From Deltaproteobacteria bacterium (GTDB lineage Bacteria; Desulfobacterota; Syntrophobacteria; Syntrophobacterales; Syntrophobacteraceae): a stretch of 64,000 bases of DNA. The stretch is from contig JAAYVE010000030.1 in NCBI GenBank assembly GCA_012517315.1, positions 22,253 to 86,252 on the forward strand, written 5' to 3'. Both the position numbers and the translations under genes were made by a program. Below the pieces are notes generated by a model, which was not told where the DNA came from, did no database searches, and worked only from the letters and a program-made list of their open reading frames with translations. The stretch's first letter is position 1. Every line of letters begins with the position of its first letter. Below are positions 15,875-25,500 of the stretch, one piece after another.

Positions 15875-17224
15875 CTACAAGATCCCTTGGTCCATCATAG
15901 CGTTGGCAACTTTCACGAACCCCGCAATGTTGGCACCGACGACGTAGTTTCCCGGCGCCCCGTGTCTCTCCGCCGCATCGACGCAGGCCCTGTGAATGCC
16001 TCTCATGATCATCCTCAGTCTGGTATCCACTTCCTCCCGTGACCAACTCAATCGCATGCTGTTCTGGGTCATTTCCAGTCCGGAGACGGCAACCCCACCG
16101 GCATTGCTCGCCTTGCCCGGGGCATAGAGAATTCCGCTTTCCTGAAACACCTCCACTCCCTCGGGGGTCGTAGGCATGTTCGCCCCCTCTGCCACGAGGT
16201 GCACGCCATTGCGGATAAGGTTCCTTGCATCCACCTCGTTGATCTCGTTTTCCGTGGCACAGGGAAAAGCACAGTCGGCCCGGTGGTCCCATAGGGGATT
16301 GAATTGCCCTCCCGGAACCCGGGGAGTGTATACGGCCTCGGGGTAACGTTCGGCATATTCCCTGATCCGTCCTCGGCGAATGTTCTTCAGCTCTTTCACG
16401 AATCCCAACTTTCCTCGATCGATCCCCCTCTCATCGAAGATGTAGCCGTCGGAATCGGACAGGGTCACCACTTTTCCGTTGAGGTCCAGGATTTTTTCCA
16501 CCGTGTGCTGGGCAACGTTGCCCGCGCCGGAGACCAGACAGACCTTCCCTTCCAGGGATTGGTTCCTTGTCGCCAGCATCTCCGAGGCGAAATACACGCA
16601 CCCGTAGCCCGTCGCCTCCGGGCGGATGAGGCTGCCTCCCCAGTCCAGGCTCTTTCCCGTCAACACCCCCGTGAACGCGTTGTGCAACTTCTTGTACATC
16701 CCGAACATGTATCCCACTTCACGGGCCCCCACGCCGATATCCCCCGCAGGCACATCCGTATTGTGACCGATGTGACGGAAGAGTTCACACATGAAAGCTT
16801 GGCAGAAGCGCATCACTTCCGCATCCGACTTTCCTTTGGGATCAAAATCCGACCCTCCTTTGCCCCCACCCATGGGAAGTGTGGTAAGGGCGTTCTTGAA
16901 AACTTGTTCGAACGCCAGAAACTTGAGGATGCTGAGATTCACGGAAGGATGGAAGCGAATGCCCCCTTTGTAAGGACCGATGGCATTGTTCATCTGAACG
17001 CGGAACCCCCTGTTGACCTGCACATTGCCCTGATCGTCCTGCCAAGCCACACGAAACATGATCACCCTGTCCGGTTCCACCATTCTCTCCAGGATCTTGC
17101 CGTGACGGTATTGGGGATTGCTTTCCAAGACCGGGCGAATGGATTCCACGACCTCTCCCACAGCCTGGTGGAATTCCCTCTCGTGGGGGTTTCTGCTCTT
17201 CACCATTTCCATGAATTCTGCCAT
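15875..17224 (-). CDS. gdhA: Glutamate dehydrogenase, NADP-type hexameric
   Basis: The 449-residue enzyme interconverts 2-oxoglutarate plus ammonia and glutamate in the cytoplasm. Family landmarks are present: GPYKGGIRFHPSV, the catalytic-lysine segment PMGGGKGGSDFDPKG, PAGDIGVGAREVGYMFG, and a Rossmann GAGNVAQH. Its length equals that of hexameric bacterial GDH. The start is backed by AGGAGGCATGAC. Only 25 bases separate it from the upstream receiver/PEP-binding gene on the same strand, so the two may be co-transcribed. Confidence 0.97.
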   Translation of the reverse strand: MAEFMEMVKSRNPHEREFHQAVGEVVESIRPVLESNPQYRHGKILERMVEPDRVIMFRVAWQDDQGNVQVNRGFRVQMNNAIGPYKGGIRFHPSVNLSILKFLAFEQVFKNALTTLPMGGGKGGSDFDPKGKSDAEVMRFCQAFMCELFRHIGHNTDVPAGDIGVGAREVGYMFGMYKKLHNAFTGVLTGKSLDWGGSLIRPEATGYGCVYFASEMLATRNQSLEGKVCLVSGAGNVAQHTVEKILDLNGKVVTLSDSDGYIFDERGIDRGKLGFVKELKNIRRGRIREYAERYPEAVYTPRVPGGQFNPLWDHRADCAFPCATENEINEVDARNLIRNGVHLVAEGANMPTTPEGVEVFQESGILYAPGKASNAGGVAVSGLEMTQNSMRLSWSREEVDTRLRMIMRGIHRACVDAAERHGAPGNYVVGANIAGFVKVANAMMDQGIL

Positions 17225-17249
17225 GTCATGCCTCCTCGATCCAAGTAAT

Positions 17250-20231
17250 TCAACAGGAAGGTCTGAGGATCACTCCACGGGATTTCTCCCCTTCCACCTT
17301 GATGACGAATGGTTGCTCGCACCGACTCCATGCCACGTGGGCGGACTCCCTGACCCTGGGCAGCGACAGGACCCATTGCCACTGAAGAAAATCCTCACCG
17401 TCGCCGGTGATCATGAGGTAGTTGATACCGAGGCTTGCGATGTTGTGGAAGAAATGGGAGCCCTGGGACGGCTCCACCTGCAGATCGTCCGTCGTGGTCT
17501 CCACGATGGCTTCCACATTGGCAATGTCCGCCCATTCCACCGGGATGCCCAGCCATCGGTCCGCGCTTCCCCATCGGCCCGGACCGATGAGAAGGTACTT
17601 CCGGTTTTCAGCCGCCAACTGCGCGTTCATGGACCCGATTTCCCTGGCAATTTCCCGGGTGCGGCTCACGTCGAAGTCCTGCGGCTTCACGAACACGATG
17701 TCCCGAATGTCCTCCTTGACGCCGTTCCCCAGGGCGTGGGCCGAGTGACAGAAGGCGCGGCGGATTTCATCGTCGGTGATCTGAGGGGCGGGAAAGACTT
17801 CCTGGCCTGTCATGGGGCGGATCTGGAGCAGGGCGACTTCAGGCGGTCTCTTTTCCGATGGCTGGAACACGTTGACGGAGAATTCGATTTCCACGGGACA
17901 GCCCATCCCTTTTCTTCCGAACTTTAGAATCTCGTTCACAAATGCCGGAAGAGGGAACGCGTTGTACTTCAGGAGACTGGAGAAGGTGACAACACGCGGT
18001 CCCGGCCCTCCGAACCCTTCCCGAATGCGGTGTTCATCCGGCAGGTAGGCATCCGAAAACAGGAGCACCGGTTCCTCCCCTGACGCATCCACGACGCGCC
18101 TGACTTCCAGTGTGGAGTCCTCGTGAGTGCCGCACTTCACGGGGGTGCAATCCAGGTGCAGGGAGTAAAATTCTTTTTGCGAATTGGCCAGAATGGCTTC
18201 CACCGAAGAAAAGAGAGGAAGGACCCGGGGATATTTGGGGCAGAACCTCAGCACCTTCCCCCCTTCCACCACGGTCTTGCCGAGACCAAGCGCCATGTGG
18301 ACGATTCCATCCTCCGGCTTCATGGGGGAAAACGGGTAATAGTTGTATGAATGGGCCACCCCGGAAAGCGCCGGGTAGAAATGCTCTCCGTAGGCCCTTC
18401 CAACCAGCCGTTGGACGATCACCGCCATCTTATCCTCCTCGACCCCCAGAGGTATCCTTCGGGCGAAACTCCGCGCACCTCTGAAATAGGTTGAGGCGTA
18501 CACCAGCTTGATGGCCGAGGCGAGTTGATCCAGACGGACCTCGAGCTTCGGGTCATTGTTGGGCAGCATGCAGGTGCGGTAGAGTCCAGCAAAGGGCTGC
18601 GAGTGAACGTCTTCCAGGATGCTCGAAGAGCGCACGGCCAGCGGATAGGTCACATGCTGGAGATAAACAGCCAGATCCTCCTGTAGGGATTGGGGAAGAT
18701 CCCCTCTTTGGAAACGATCGGCCACCTCATCGTCGGATCGCTCCAGAAGGGCTGCCCCCTTCAGACCGTTGTTCTCCACGAAGGACTCAAACACATCGGT
18801 CGTGATGATGAGGGTTTGGGGAACCACAATTTCCAGTTCCGGGAACCCATTGTGGAGGGACCGCTCCTTCCGCAGGAGTCTGAAGAGAAAGACCAGGCCG
18901 CGTCCTTTTCCTCCGAGTGACCCCTTCCCGATTCTCAGGAACTCCAATTCGGGGTCGAATGCGTCCCTGTCGAAATCGGCCACGACAGTCTGCTGTTCCC
19001 ATCTGCGGCGCCTGCGAATGCTGGAGACGAGAAAACGTCTCATGTCCTCCACGTTTTCCTCAAAATCGGCGGCCGTGATGGGACGCAGTTTGGATGCCAG
19101 GATGATTTCGGTGCGTGCGAAGAGCCACCTGGAAAAATCATTTCGATTCCAGTGATGGCAGAACGACTCGGCAGGGATCGAAGCGATAGCCCGTTCGAGG
19201 GACCGCATGTTGGAGGCCCTGCAGATTTCCCGGCCGTCGGGCATGCGGAAGACGAAACTCCCGAACCCCAAATGATCCTTCAGAAACGCCCGGATGTCAT
19301 CGTGAAGGGTGGGGGAGTTCTTGTTGAGAAAGAAAGCGGGGATCGCCGAAGCCCTGCCTTCGTTGGAGGGATCGGAACTGGTCAAGAGCAAAGGGATATC
19401 GAATCGTTCCCGCTTGACCCGTTGAAGCAGTTGGACTCCTGCATCGTCATCCATTCTTCCGCCGCGGGGGAACCGGACGTCGGAAATGACCCCCAGCACG
19501 AAGGGTTGGAAACGGGCAAAAAGTTCAACCGCTTCCTCAAAGGTCTCGGCGATGAGAATTTTCGGGCGCGCCCGCATGGTGAGCAGTTTGTGCTCGTCGT
19601 TCAGGCCTTGTTCCATCACGGCCTGGATCTGCTTCACCACTTCCTTGTAGAGTACAGGCAGCAGAGAAGACCGGTAGAGGGGAGAATCCTCGACGAAGAG
19701 GATGACCCGTACTCCGGCGGATTCGGTATCCGGAACGACATTGAAGCGGTCTTCGGTGCTCTTGATCAGGGCAAGCATCAGATCGGCGTTGCCCGTCCAC
19801 ACAAATGTCCGGTCCACGCAGCGGCGCACCTTCTCCAGGTCGGGCCGAGGTTCGGGTACGCCATGGGAAAGGAGCAGAACGGGCAGGTCCGGCTGCCTCT
19901 CCTTGATTCGACCCGCCAATTCATAGGCGTCTATGTCCGCCAGCAACAGCATGCTGATGACAAGGTCGATCTGTTTCCTCTCAAGGACCTGGAATGCCTC
20001 TTCGGCGGAGGATGCCCAGTTGATCCTGGGCGGCTGGCTCAGGTTGAGTCCCCTGTACTCGTTAATGATGCGCTCCACCAGACGTCCGTCCTCCTCCATG
20101 ACGCAGGCATCGTAAAGGGTGGATACCAGGAGGATGTCCCGCACCTTTCTTTGCATGAGCTCAAAGAAGACCCTGAATCGATCGTTCAGCTCGCCCTGTT
20201 CAAATGGAAGATCAGAACCTGTTGCACGCAT
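17250..20231 (-). CDS. Double receiver-like domain fused to PEP-synthase ATP-grasp domain
   Basis: The 993-residue protein opens with two receiver-like modules. The first (about residues 25-135) has DILLVSTLYDA and DLVISMLLLADIDAYELAGRI. The second (about 175-310) has ILFVEDSPLYRSSLLP and VISDVRFPRGG, the latter placing an Asp like a phosphoacceptor. From about 440 a pyruvate phosphate dikinase N-terminal (ATP-grasp) domain follows, with GSLGGKGRGLVFLF and PLAVRSSSILEDVHSQPFAG. The C-terminus ends in a region with LLIGPGRWGS and SQGSHFFHN. The swivelling phosphohistidine and PEP-binding domains of true PEP synthase are not seen, so it probably does not make PEP. The start at 20231 is preferred; an upstream in-frame start at 20285 is possible. 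Confidence 0.85.
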   Translation of the reverse strand: MRATGSDLPFEQGELNDRFRVFFELMQRKVRDILLVSTLYDACVMEEDGRLVERIINEYRGLNLSQPPRINWASSAEEAFQVLERKQIDLVISMLLLADIDAYELAGRIKERQPDLPVLLLSHGVPEPRPDLEKVRRCVDRTFVWTGNADLMLALIKSTEDRFNVVPDTESAGVRVILFVEDSPLYRSSLLPVLYKEVVKQIQAVMEQGLNDEHKLLTMRARPKILIAETFEEAVELFARFQPFVLGVISDVRFPRGGRMDDDAGVQLLQRVKRERFDIPLLLTSSDPSNEGRASAIPAFFLNKNSPTLHDDIRAFLKDHLGFGSFVFRMPDGREICRASNMRSLERAIASIPAESFCHHWNRNDFSRWLFARTEIILASKLRPITAADFEENVEDMRRFLVSSIRRRRRWEQQTVVADFDRDAFDPELEFLRIGKGSLGGKGRGLVFLFRLLRKERSLHNGFPELEIVVPQTLIITTDVFESFVENNGLKGAALLERSDDEVADRFQRGDLPQSLQEDLAVYLQHVTYPLAVRSSSILEDVHSQPFAGLYRTCMLPNNDPKLEVRLDQLASAIKLVYASTYFRGARSFARRIPLGVEEDKMAVIVQRLVGRAYGEHFYPALSGVAHSYNYYPFSPMKPEDGIVHMALGLGKTVVEGGKVLRFCPKYPRVLPLFSSVEAILANSQKEFYSLHLDCTPVKCGTHEDSTLEVRRVVDASGEEPVLLFSDAYLPDEHRIREGFGGPGPRVVTFSSLLKYNAFPLPAFVNEILKFGRKGMGCPVEIEFSVNVFQPSEKRPPEVALLQIRPMTGQEVFPAPQITDDEIRRAFCHSAHALGNGVKEDIRDIVFVKPQDFDVSRTREIAREIGSMNAQLAAENRKYLLIGPGRWGSADRWLGIPVEWADIANVEAIVETTTDDLQVEPSQGSHFFHNIASLGINYLMITGDGEDFLQWQWVLSLPRVRESAHVAWSRCEQPFVIKVEGEKSRGVILRPSC

Positions 20232-20496
20232 CTCCCCGATCCTGCAGCCGGAAGGCGCACCCACGCGCTTTCTCCCTTCACACATACCCCTTGCGCCGTT
20301 TCAATCCCTACCCAGCGGACATATCCATCGGCGGCAATGAGCCCTCCTCCTTCACACCAGCAATTTACCACAACCGCCGTCGCATGACAGCATCCGTTCA
20401 AAAGACAAGGAACTGAAATTCCCCCGTTTCCCTCGCCACAGCAGCCACGGCGGCATACAGGTTCGAGGGAGAGGACGGGGATCGGTCGCGGCCCCA

Positions 20497-20524
20497 TTGA
20501 CAGCTGGTCGACCTCTGTTAGAAT
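20497..20524 (+). promoter_or_regulatory. Sigma-70-type promoter of the HD hydrolase gene
   Basis: A perfect TTGACA (20497-20502) is followed after 16 bases by TAGAAT (20519-20524). The predicted transcript start near 20531 is about 70 bases before the HD gene's ATG. Confidence 0.65.
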
Positions 20525-20602
20525 TCCCTCCAAGCCACACTGAATCGCAGGTGTCCTGCGGGCGTCCGCAATCGGCGCGACAAGGAAAGGACCTTTGGAA
20601 TC

Positions 20603-21232
20603 ATGACCATGGATGCCCACAAGCCTCCCGGACACTCCCCCCCCCGAATGGAAACCAATCACAGGGGGATCGTGAATTTCTTCTTCGAACTGGGCATGCT
20701 CAAAAAAACCCCTCGAAGCGGATACCAGTTCCTAGGCTCCGGCAAGGAATCCGTCGCGGACCACTCCTACCGTGTGACCATGATCGGCTATTCCCTGGCA
20801 AGGCTTTCCGGCCAAGCAGACCCTTTCAGGGTCGTTTGCCTGTGCCTTTTCCACGATGTGGCCGAAGCCAGAACGGGGGATCTCAACTACGTCAACAAGC
20901 AGTACGTGAAGACCTATGAAGCGGAGGCAGTGGAGGACCTGGCAAGTACTCTGCCTTTCGGGGAGGATCTCAAGGCAATGGTGGGGGAATATCGCGCCGG
21001 AGAGACTCTGGAGGCCAGACTGGCCCATGACGCCGACCAGCTGGATTTGATCCTGGAACTGAAGGAGCAAAGCGACCTTGGAAACACCTATGCGGTCAAG
21101 TGGATCCACCACGCCTTGAGACGACTCAAAACGGAAATCGGTAAGGAAATCGCCGCGGAGATTCTGGAAACCGACTTCACAGACTGGTGGTTTGAAGGGC
21201 ACGATCACTGGTGGCAGCGTCAGGAGGGCTGA
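20603..21232 (+). CDS. HD domain hydrolase, YfbR/5'-deoxynucleotidase-like
   Basis: The 209-residue protein has the metal-binding pattern of the YfbR-like HD family: an early His in VADHSYRV (residue 54), His-Asp in FHDVAEARTGD (84-85), and a late Asp in AHDADQLDLILE. The family includes 5'-deoxyribonucleotidases that trim nucleoside monophosphates, so a nucleotide pool role is likely. The C-terminal WWFEGHDHWWQ is distinctive. The start used is the ATG after GGAAAGGACCTTTGG; another ATG at 20648 is possible. The 3' end overlaps the convergent gene by 13 bases. Confidence 0.88.
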   Translation: MTMDAHKPPGHSPPRMETNHRGIVNFFFELGMLKKTPRSGYQFLGSGKESVADHSYRVTMIGYSLARLSGQADPFRVVCLCLFHDVAEARTGDLNYVNKQYVKTYEAEAVEDLASTLPFGEDLKAMVGEYRAGETLEARLAHDADQLDLILELKEQSDLGNTYAVKWIHHALRRLKTEIGKEIAAEILETDFTDWWFEGHDHWWQRQEG

Positions 21233-21594
21233 TCCTTCTTCCTCCTGTCGGCGAGGGAGACGACCTTTGTCGTTTCCTTTCCCGCAACGGTTTGCGGGAG
21301 GCGTTCACCCGGCTCGGACCGTTTCTCCTCCCCGCTGCCCACCGCCTCCTCCGGCCTGTCCTCCGGGGCGACGACCTTCACCACTCGAACGGGTCTTCCT
21401 CCCATGGTGAACTCATCCCCGTTGATGTAGGCATCCCGGAGAATCCACGTGATGACCATCAGAGGGATTTGCAGCACGAGCATCTTCACCTGGTACCATC
21501 CCGGCTTCACGTCGGCGTCGATCGCCTCCACCCGCGCAAAGAACGCGGGATTGCCGTCCATGTAAACCAGGACCACGTCACCTTCACGAGTCAT
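21220..21594 (-). CDS. Conserved protein of unknown function
   Basis: The 124-residue product starts at an ATG preceded by GGAAAGGCGGTGGGA. It reads MTREGDVVLVYMDGNPAFFARVEAI and then KPGWYQVKMLVLQIPL and WILRDAYINGDEFTMGG. This looks like a small beta-barrel domain followed by a charged, disordered tail of about 40 residues. I have a recollection of similar proteins in sulfate reducers but no functional link. There is no membrane segment. It lies after the Nudix gene on the same strand with 46 bases between, so it may share that transcript. Confidence 0.75.
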   Translation of the reverse strand: MTREGDVVLVYMDGNPAFFARVEAIDADVKPGWYQVKMLVLQIPLMVITWILRDAYINGDEFTMGGRPVRVVKVVAPEDRPEEAVGSGEEKRSEPGERLPQTVAGKETTKVVSLADRRKKDQPS

Positions 21595-21640
21595 TCCCAC
21601 CGCCTTTCCATCGGCACAGGCACAATTGGAAGCCGCACTC

Positions 21641-22513
21641 TCACCGGCCCCACGCCGCACCCTGGTTGCAGCCGCCGTTGCAGTTGGGATCGAGCACATA
21701 CGATTCGTCGATGACGCCGGTGACGACAGGCAGCGATGCCGCCTGCGGCACGGTGAAGTCGAAGACCATTTCCAAAAGAAGGGTCACGATGCGGTACGTG
21801 ACTCCCCATAGGAGTTCCAGCCGTTCGCCATGGGCAAAACGGAAGCATGGAAAATCGTCCGGCCTGCCGTTGAAACGCCATTCCAGGCTGGGAGGCACCT
21901 CGAGTCGGTATCGGGCATAGTTTTCCAACCTGAAAAGCTCTCTCACCGGGAGCATGACAATGCGCTCCACTTCCCAACTGGGAGTGAACCGCTTCTGCCC
22001 CGAAATCCAGGCCACCATGGGATGGATGATGCGCCGAAAAAGCAGGAGGCACTGGGAGGGCATGGGACCAAGGAACTCAACCCGGAAAGGATTGAGTCGC
22101 ATTTCTTCCCAGCTCTCCCGGAGTCCTGTCGCCAGAAGCCTCGAAACAAGTCGTGCCTCTCCGGGGAGGCAGCGCTGCAACCGCTTCCAGTGCTTCCAGC
22201 GGGTGAGTGGAGACCCCGGAAGGGTGAGAAGCCTGGCGATGAGGGGATCCACCGTCCTCTTGGCCGTGCCTCCGGGACAACACAGGTCCCCTCCCTGAGG
22301 AACACTCATGGAACGCTTGTTCAGAATGAAGCAGATCTCCGGTGCCGCACCGTTTTCACACGACTGGGGCCCAAGGAGAAGCATCACCGAGGAAGACTTG
22401 ACACGGTCACAAGGGCTGTTCTCATAGAGGGATTCACAGCCCCACTTCCTGTTGAGCACCTCATCGATCCGAACTTTCAGTGCGTCGGGATTCGTCAGTA
22501 GGCGACGGTTCAT
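21641..22513 (-). CDS. Nudix hydrolase, CoA-pyrophosphatase-like
   Basis: The 290-residue protein has a Nudix core. SVMLLLGP begins the first strand, GDLCCPGGTA marks the start of the Nudix loop, and ATGLRESWEEMRL supplies the REx2EE of the box. About 45 residues separate PGG from RE, far more than the usual ~20, so an insertion lies inside the Nudix motif. The enzyme would hydrolyse nucleoside diphosphate-linked substrates, and the CoA-type match is tentative. The ATG overlaps the hrpA stop codon as ATGA, indicating translational coupling. The last residues form an odd Cys-Asn-Gly-rich tail (DPNCNGGCNQG). Confidence 0.85.
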   Translation of the reverse strand: MNRRLLTNPDALKVRIDEVLNRKWGCESLYENSPCDRVKSSSVMLLLGPQSCENGAAPEICFILNKRSMSVPQGGDLCCPGGTAKRTVDPLIARLLTLPGSPLTRWKHWKRLQRCLPGEARLVSRLLATGLRESWEEMRLNPFRVEFLGPMPSQCLLLFRRIIHPMVAWISGQKRFTPSWEVERIVMLPVRELFRLENYARYRLEVPPSLEWRFNGRPDDFPCFRFAHGERLELLWGVTYRIVTLLLEMVFDFTVPQAASLPVVTGVIDESYVLDPNCNGGCNQGAAWGR

Positions 22514-25500
22514 GAGACTGTCTTTACCCGAAGTTGCCATTGGCGCCACTTTTCATCCAGCCGCTTTTCCGAAATCCGATAGAGCGTTTTGATTTCCGGT
22601 GCAAACACACTAATCTTAAATTCCTCGATCATCCAGTGAAATTCTTCCAGAAACGCCCCAGTTTCCGGGTCGGACTTCTCTGATGCCTCAAGGAGTTTTT
22701 CGTAGCGCTCCTGATGCACAGCCACCTGCCGGGCCTTCAGCGCGTCCTTTTCCGGGGCTGCGTAGGCACGCTCGGCCCTCAGCTGAACGGCCCTGAGATA
22801 CCTTGGCAACTGCTGAACCCGGCTACGGCGGTAGCGCTGTAGAAAGTCGGGGGGCACCAACGCTTCCAGTTCCCGGAGAATTCTCTCCATACACCTCTGG
22901 ACTGACGGATTCCCCTTTGTCGACCTGTGAAAGCGGACGATATTCGCCCGCGCGGCCTCCCTGGCCTGCAGCACCTTCAAGACTTCCTCCACCATCTCCC
23001 GGCCTGCAGCATGGAGACGGCCCCGCAGGGATTCCACCGTCCGCTCAAATTTCCGCCGGTCCGGCCACTGGGGTTCACTCAAGTCGAAAAGCTCCCGCTT
23101 GATATAGATCTGGAGCAAAGCTCCTGCATCGCCCCTTGCCCCCATGAAAAAAACCGTGGAGGCCATGTTTTCCGGTATGGCCCAACCCCGGGCCACCTGT
23201 CGCAGTTCACTCCCCAGGGTGAATTCGTAGAGCAGCATCAAGCCGGCCCGGGTGGCAGCCATGGCGGATGCGGGATCGGAAAAGAGCCGCACGGCCACTC
23301 CTTTGCTCTCCGCCGACAGTCCCAGCCAGGCACGGCGGCGCATCCCGATGGAATCCACACCCAGTTCCACCTGCGTGGGAAGGTCACCGAATTCCCACGA
23401 TGTCAGCCCTTCCAGCTCCCAGTCAACCTGTGCCTTCTTCCAGAGTGCATCCTCGTAGCGTCTCGATGCAAGAGATCTGAGTCTCTCCAAATCTCTCCCA
23501 GAGCCCAGAATGTTTCCCCCTACCCCCACGATTTCGAAACGCATGCGGAGGTGAATGGGGATGTCGATCGCTTCCCACGCTTCCGGAGGCACGATGAAGC
23601 CGCTCAACTCCCGGACACACCCGGTCAATTGATGGTAGAGATCCCCCTGCCGGTGACGAAGGCGCGAGACGACCTTTTCCACCGTCTCGTTCAAAGGGAC
23701 CAGTAGCCTGCGGATGTTTTTGGGGAGACCTCTCAGGAGTGCCGTCACCTTTTCGGGTAAAAGACCGGGGACCAACCACCGGAAAAAGGCTGACTCAAGC
23801 CGGGGAAGGAGGTGGACGGGAATGCGCACCGTGACCCCGTCCTCCTCGCTTCCGGGCTGAAACACATACCGCAGGGGGAATTTGAATTCGTCCCACTCGA
23901 GGGATTCCGGAAACCGGCTCAGTTCGTCTCGGTCCGGCATGACACGGAGGAGATCCTCTTCCTTCATCCGAAGCAGTGCGTCGCCTCCTTGCTCCCGGAT
24001 GAACCGGTCGAGAGTGCGGGAATCGGAAAAGGATGGCAGGCGGCTGTCGTAGAATGCGTAAACGGTCTCTTCGTCCACCATGAGGTCCCTGCGCCGCGTT
24101 CTGCTCTCCAACTCCTCTATGTGGCGGATCAACCACCGGTTGTGCTCCAGGAACGCGTACCGACCCAAAATCTCCCCTTCCACAAGAGCCGCCCGTATGA
24201 AAATCTCCCTGGCCTCAGCCGGCTTGATGCGATCGTAGGCGATGGGACGCCGTTCAACGATGGGCAGCCCATATAACGTCACCCGTTCGAAGGCGACCAC
24301 CTGCCCGCGTTTCTTCTCCCAATGAGGCTCGGAGTATGAACGGCGGCAAAGGTGCCCTCCCAGGCTCTCCAGCCATTCCGGCTCCACGGCGGCCGCCATG
24401 CGTGCGAAGAGTCGAGAGGTCTGAACGAGTTCGGAGGCGACGATCCAGGCACTCCCCCGGTTGAAGAGGCCGGAACCGGGAAAAAGCATGACCTGCCGGT
24501 TTCTCGCGGCCATGTAAATGTTCTTCTCCTTCCGCAGGGCGATGTGGCTGAGGTACCCGCTCAAAACGGCCCTGTGGATGTTTTCGTACCCGGCCGGAGA
24601 GGGGTTGGGGTGAAAACCACCCAGTTCGTCCAGGATGCTGGAGATCTCCTCGTAGACGTCTTTCCATTCACGGATTCTTCGGTAAGAGAGGAAGTGGTCC
24701 CGGCAGAACTTTTTCAAACGGCTGCGACTGGGAGGGACGGGCGAAGAACTCCCGGGTTCGGGTTCACCGCCGAATCCGTCTTCACCTTTAGGGCGGGCGT
24801 TTCCCTCAGGGGACCAGCCAGGCCAGCAGGCATGCCAGATCTTGAGGAGGGTCACGAAGTCCGAGCGGGAATCCCTGAAGGCGGCGTGCACCTGGTCTGC
24901 ACGGGCTTCATGTTCCAGAGGCCGTTCCCTTGGATCCTGAACGCTCAGGGCCGATGCGAGGATCACCATTTCGTGAACACAATTCTCTTTGCGCGCCTCA
25001 AGGAGCATTCTTGCCAGTCTCGGGTCTAGGGGAAATCTCGCCATCATTCTTCCAAGGGAGGTGATCCGCCTGTGTTCGTCCACGGCTCTCAATTCCCGCA
25101 ACGCGGCAAAGGCGTCCTTGACCGCCGCCGGCGCAGGAGGATCCAGGAACGGAAAATCCTGGATATTTCCCAGCTTGAGATAAAGCATCCGCAGGATGAC
25201 CTCCGCGAGATTGGAACGCTGGATTTCAGGAGACGTGTACAAAGGCCTGCTGAGATAGTCCTGCTCGGAATACAGTCTGATGCAGATTCCCGCCTCCATA
25301 CGGCCACACCTGCCCTTCCTCTGGTCGGCGCTCGCCCTGGAGATGGGCATTACGGGAAGCCCTTGGGTCCTGGAGCGGGCATTGTACGCAGAGATACGCG
25401 CCAATCCCGTGTCGATGACATACCGGATGCCCGGAATGGTGAGGGAAGTCTCGGCAATGTTGGTGGAGACGATGATCTTTTGCCGGGAAACAGCACTGAA

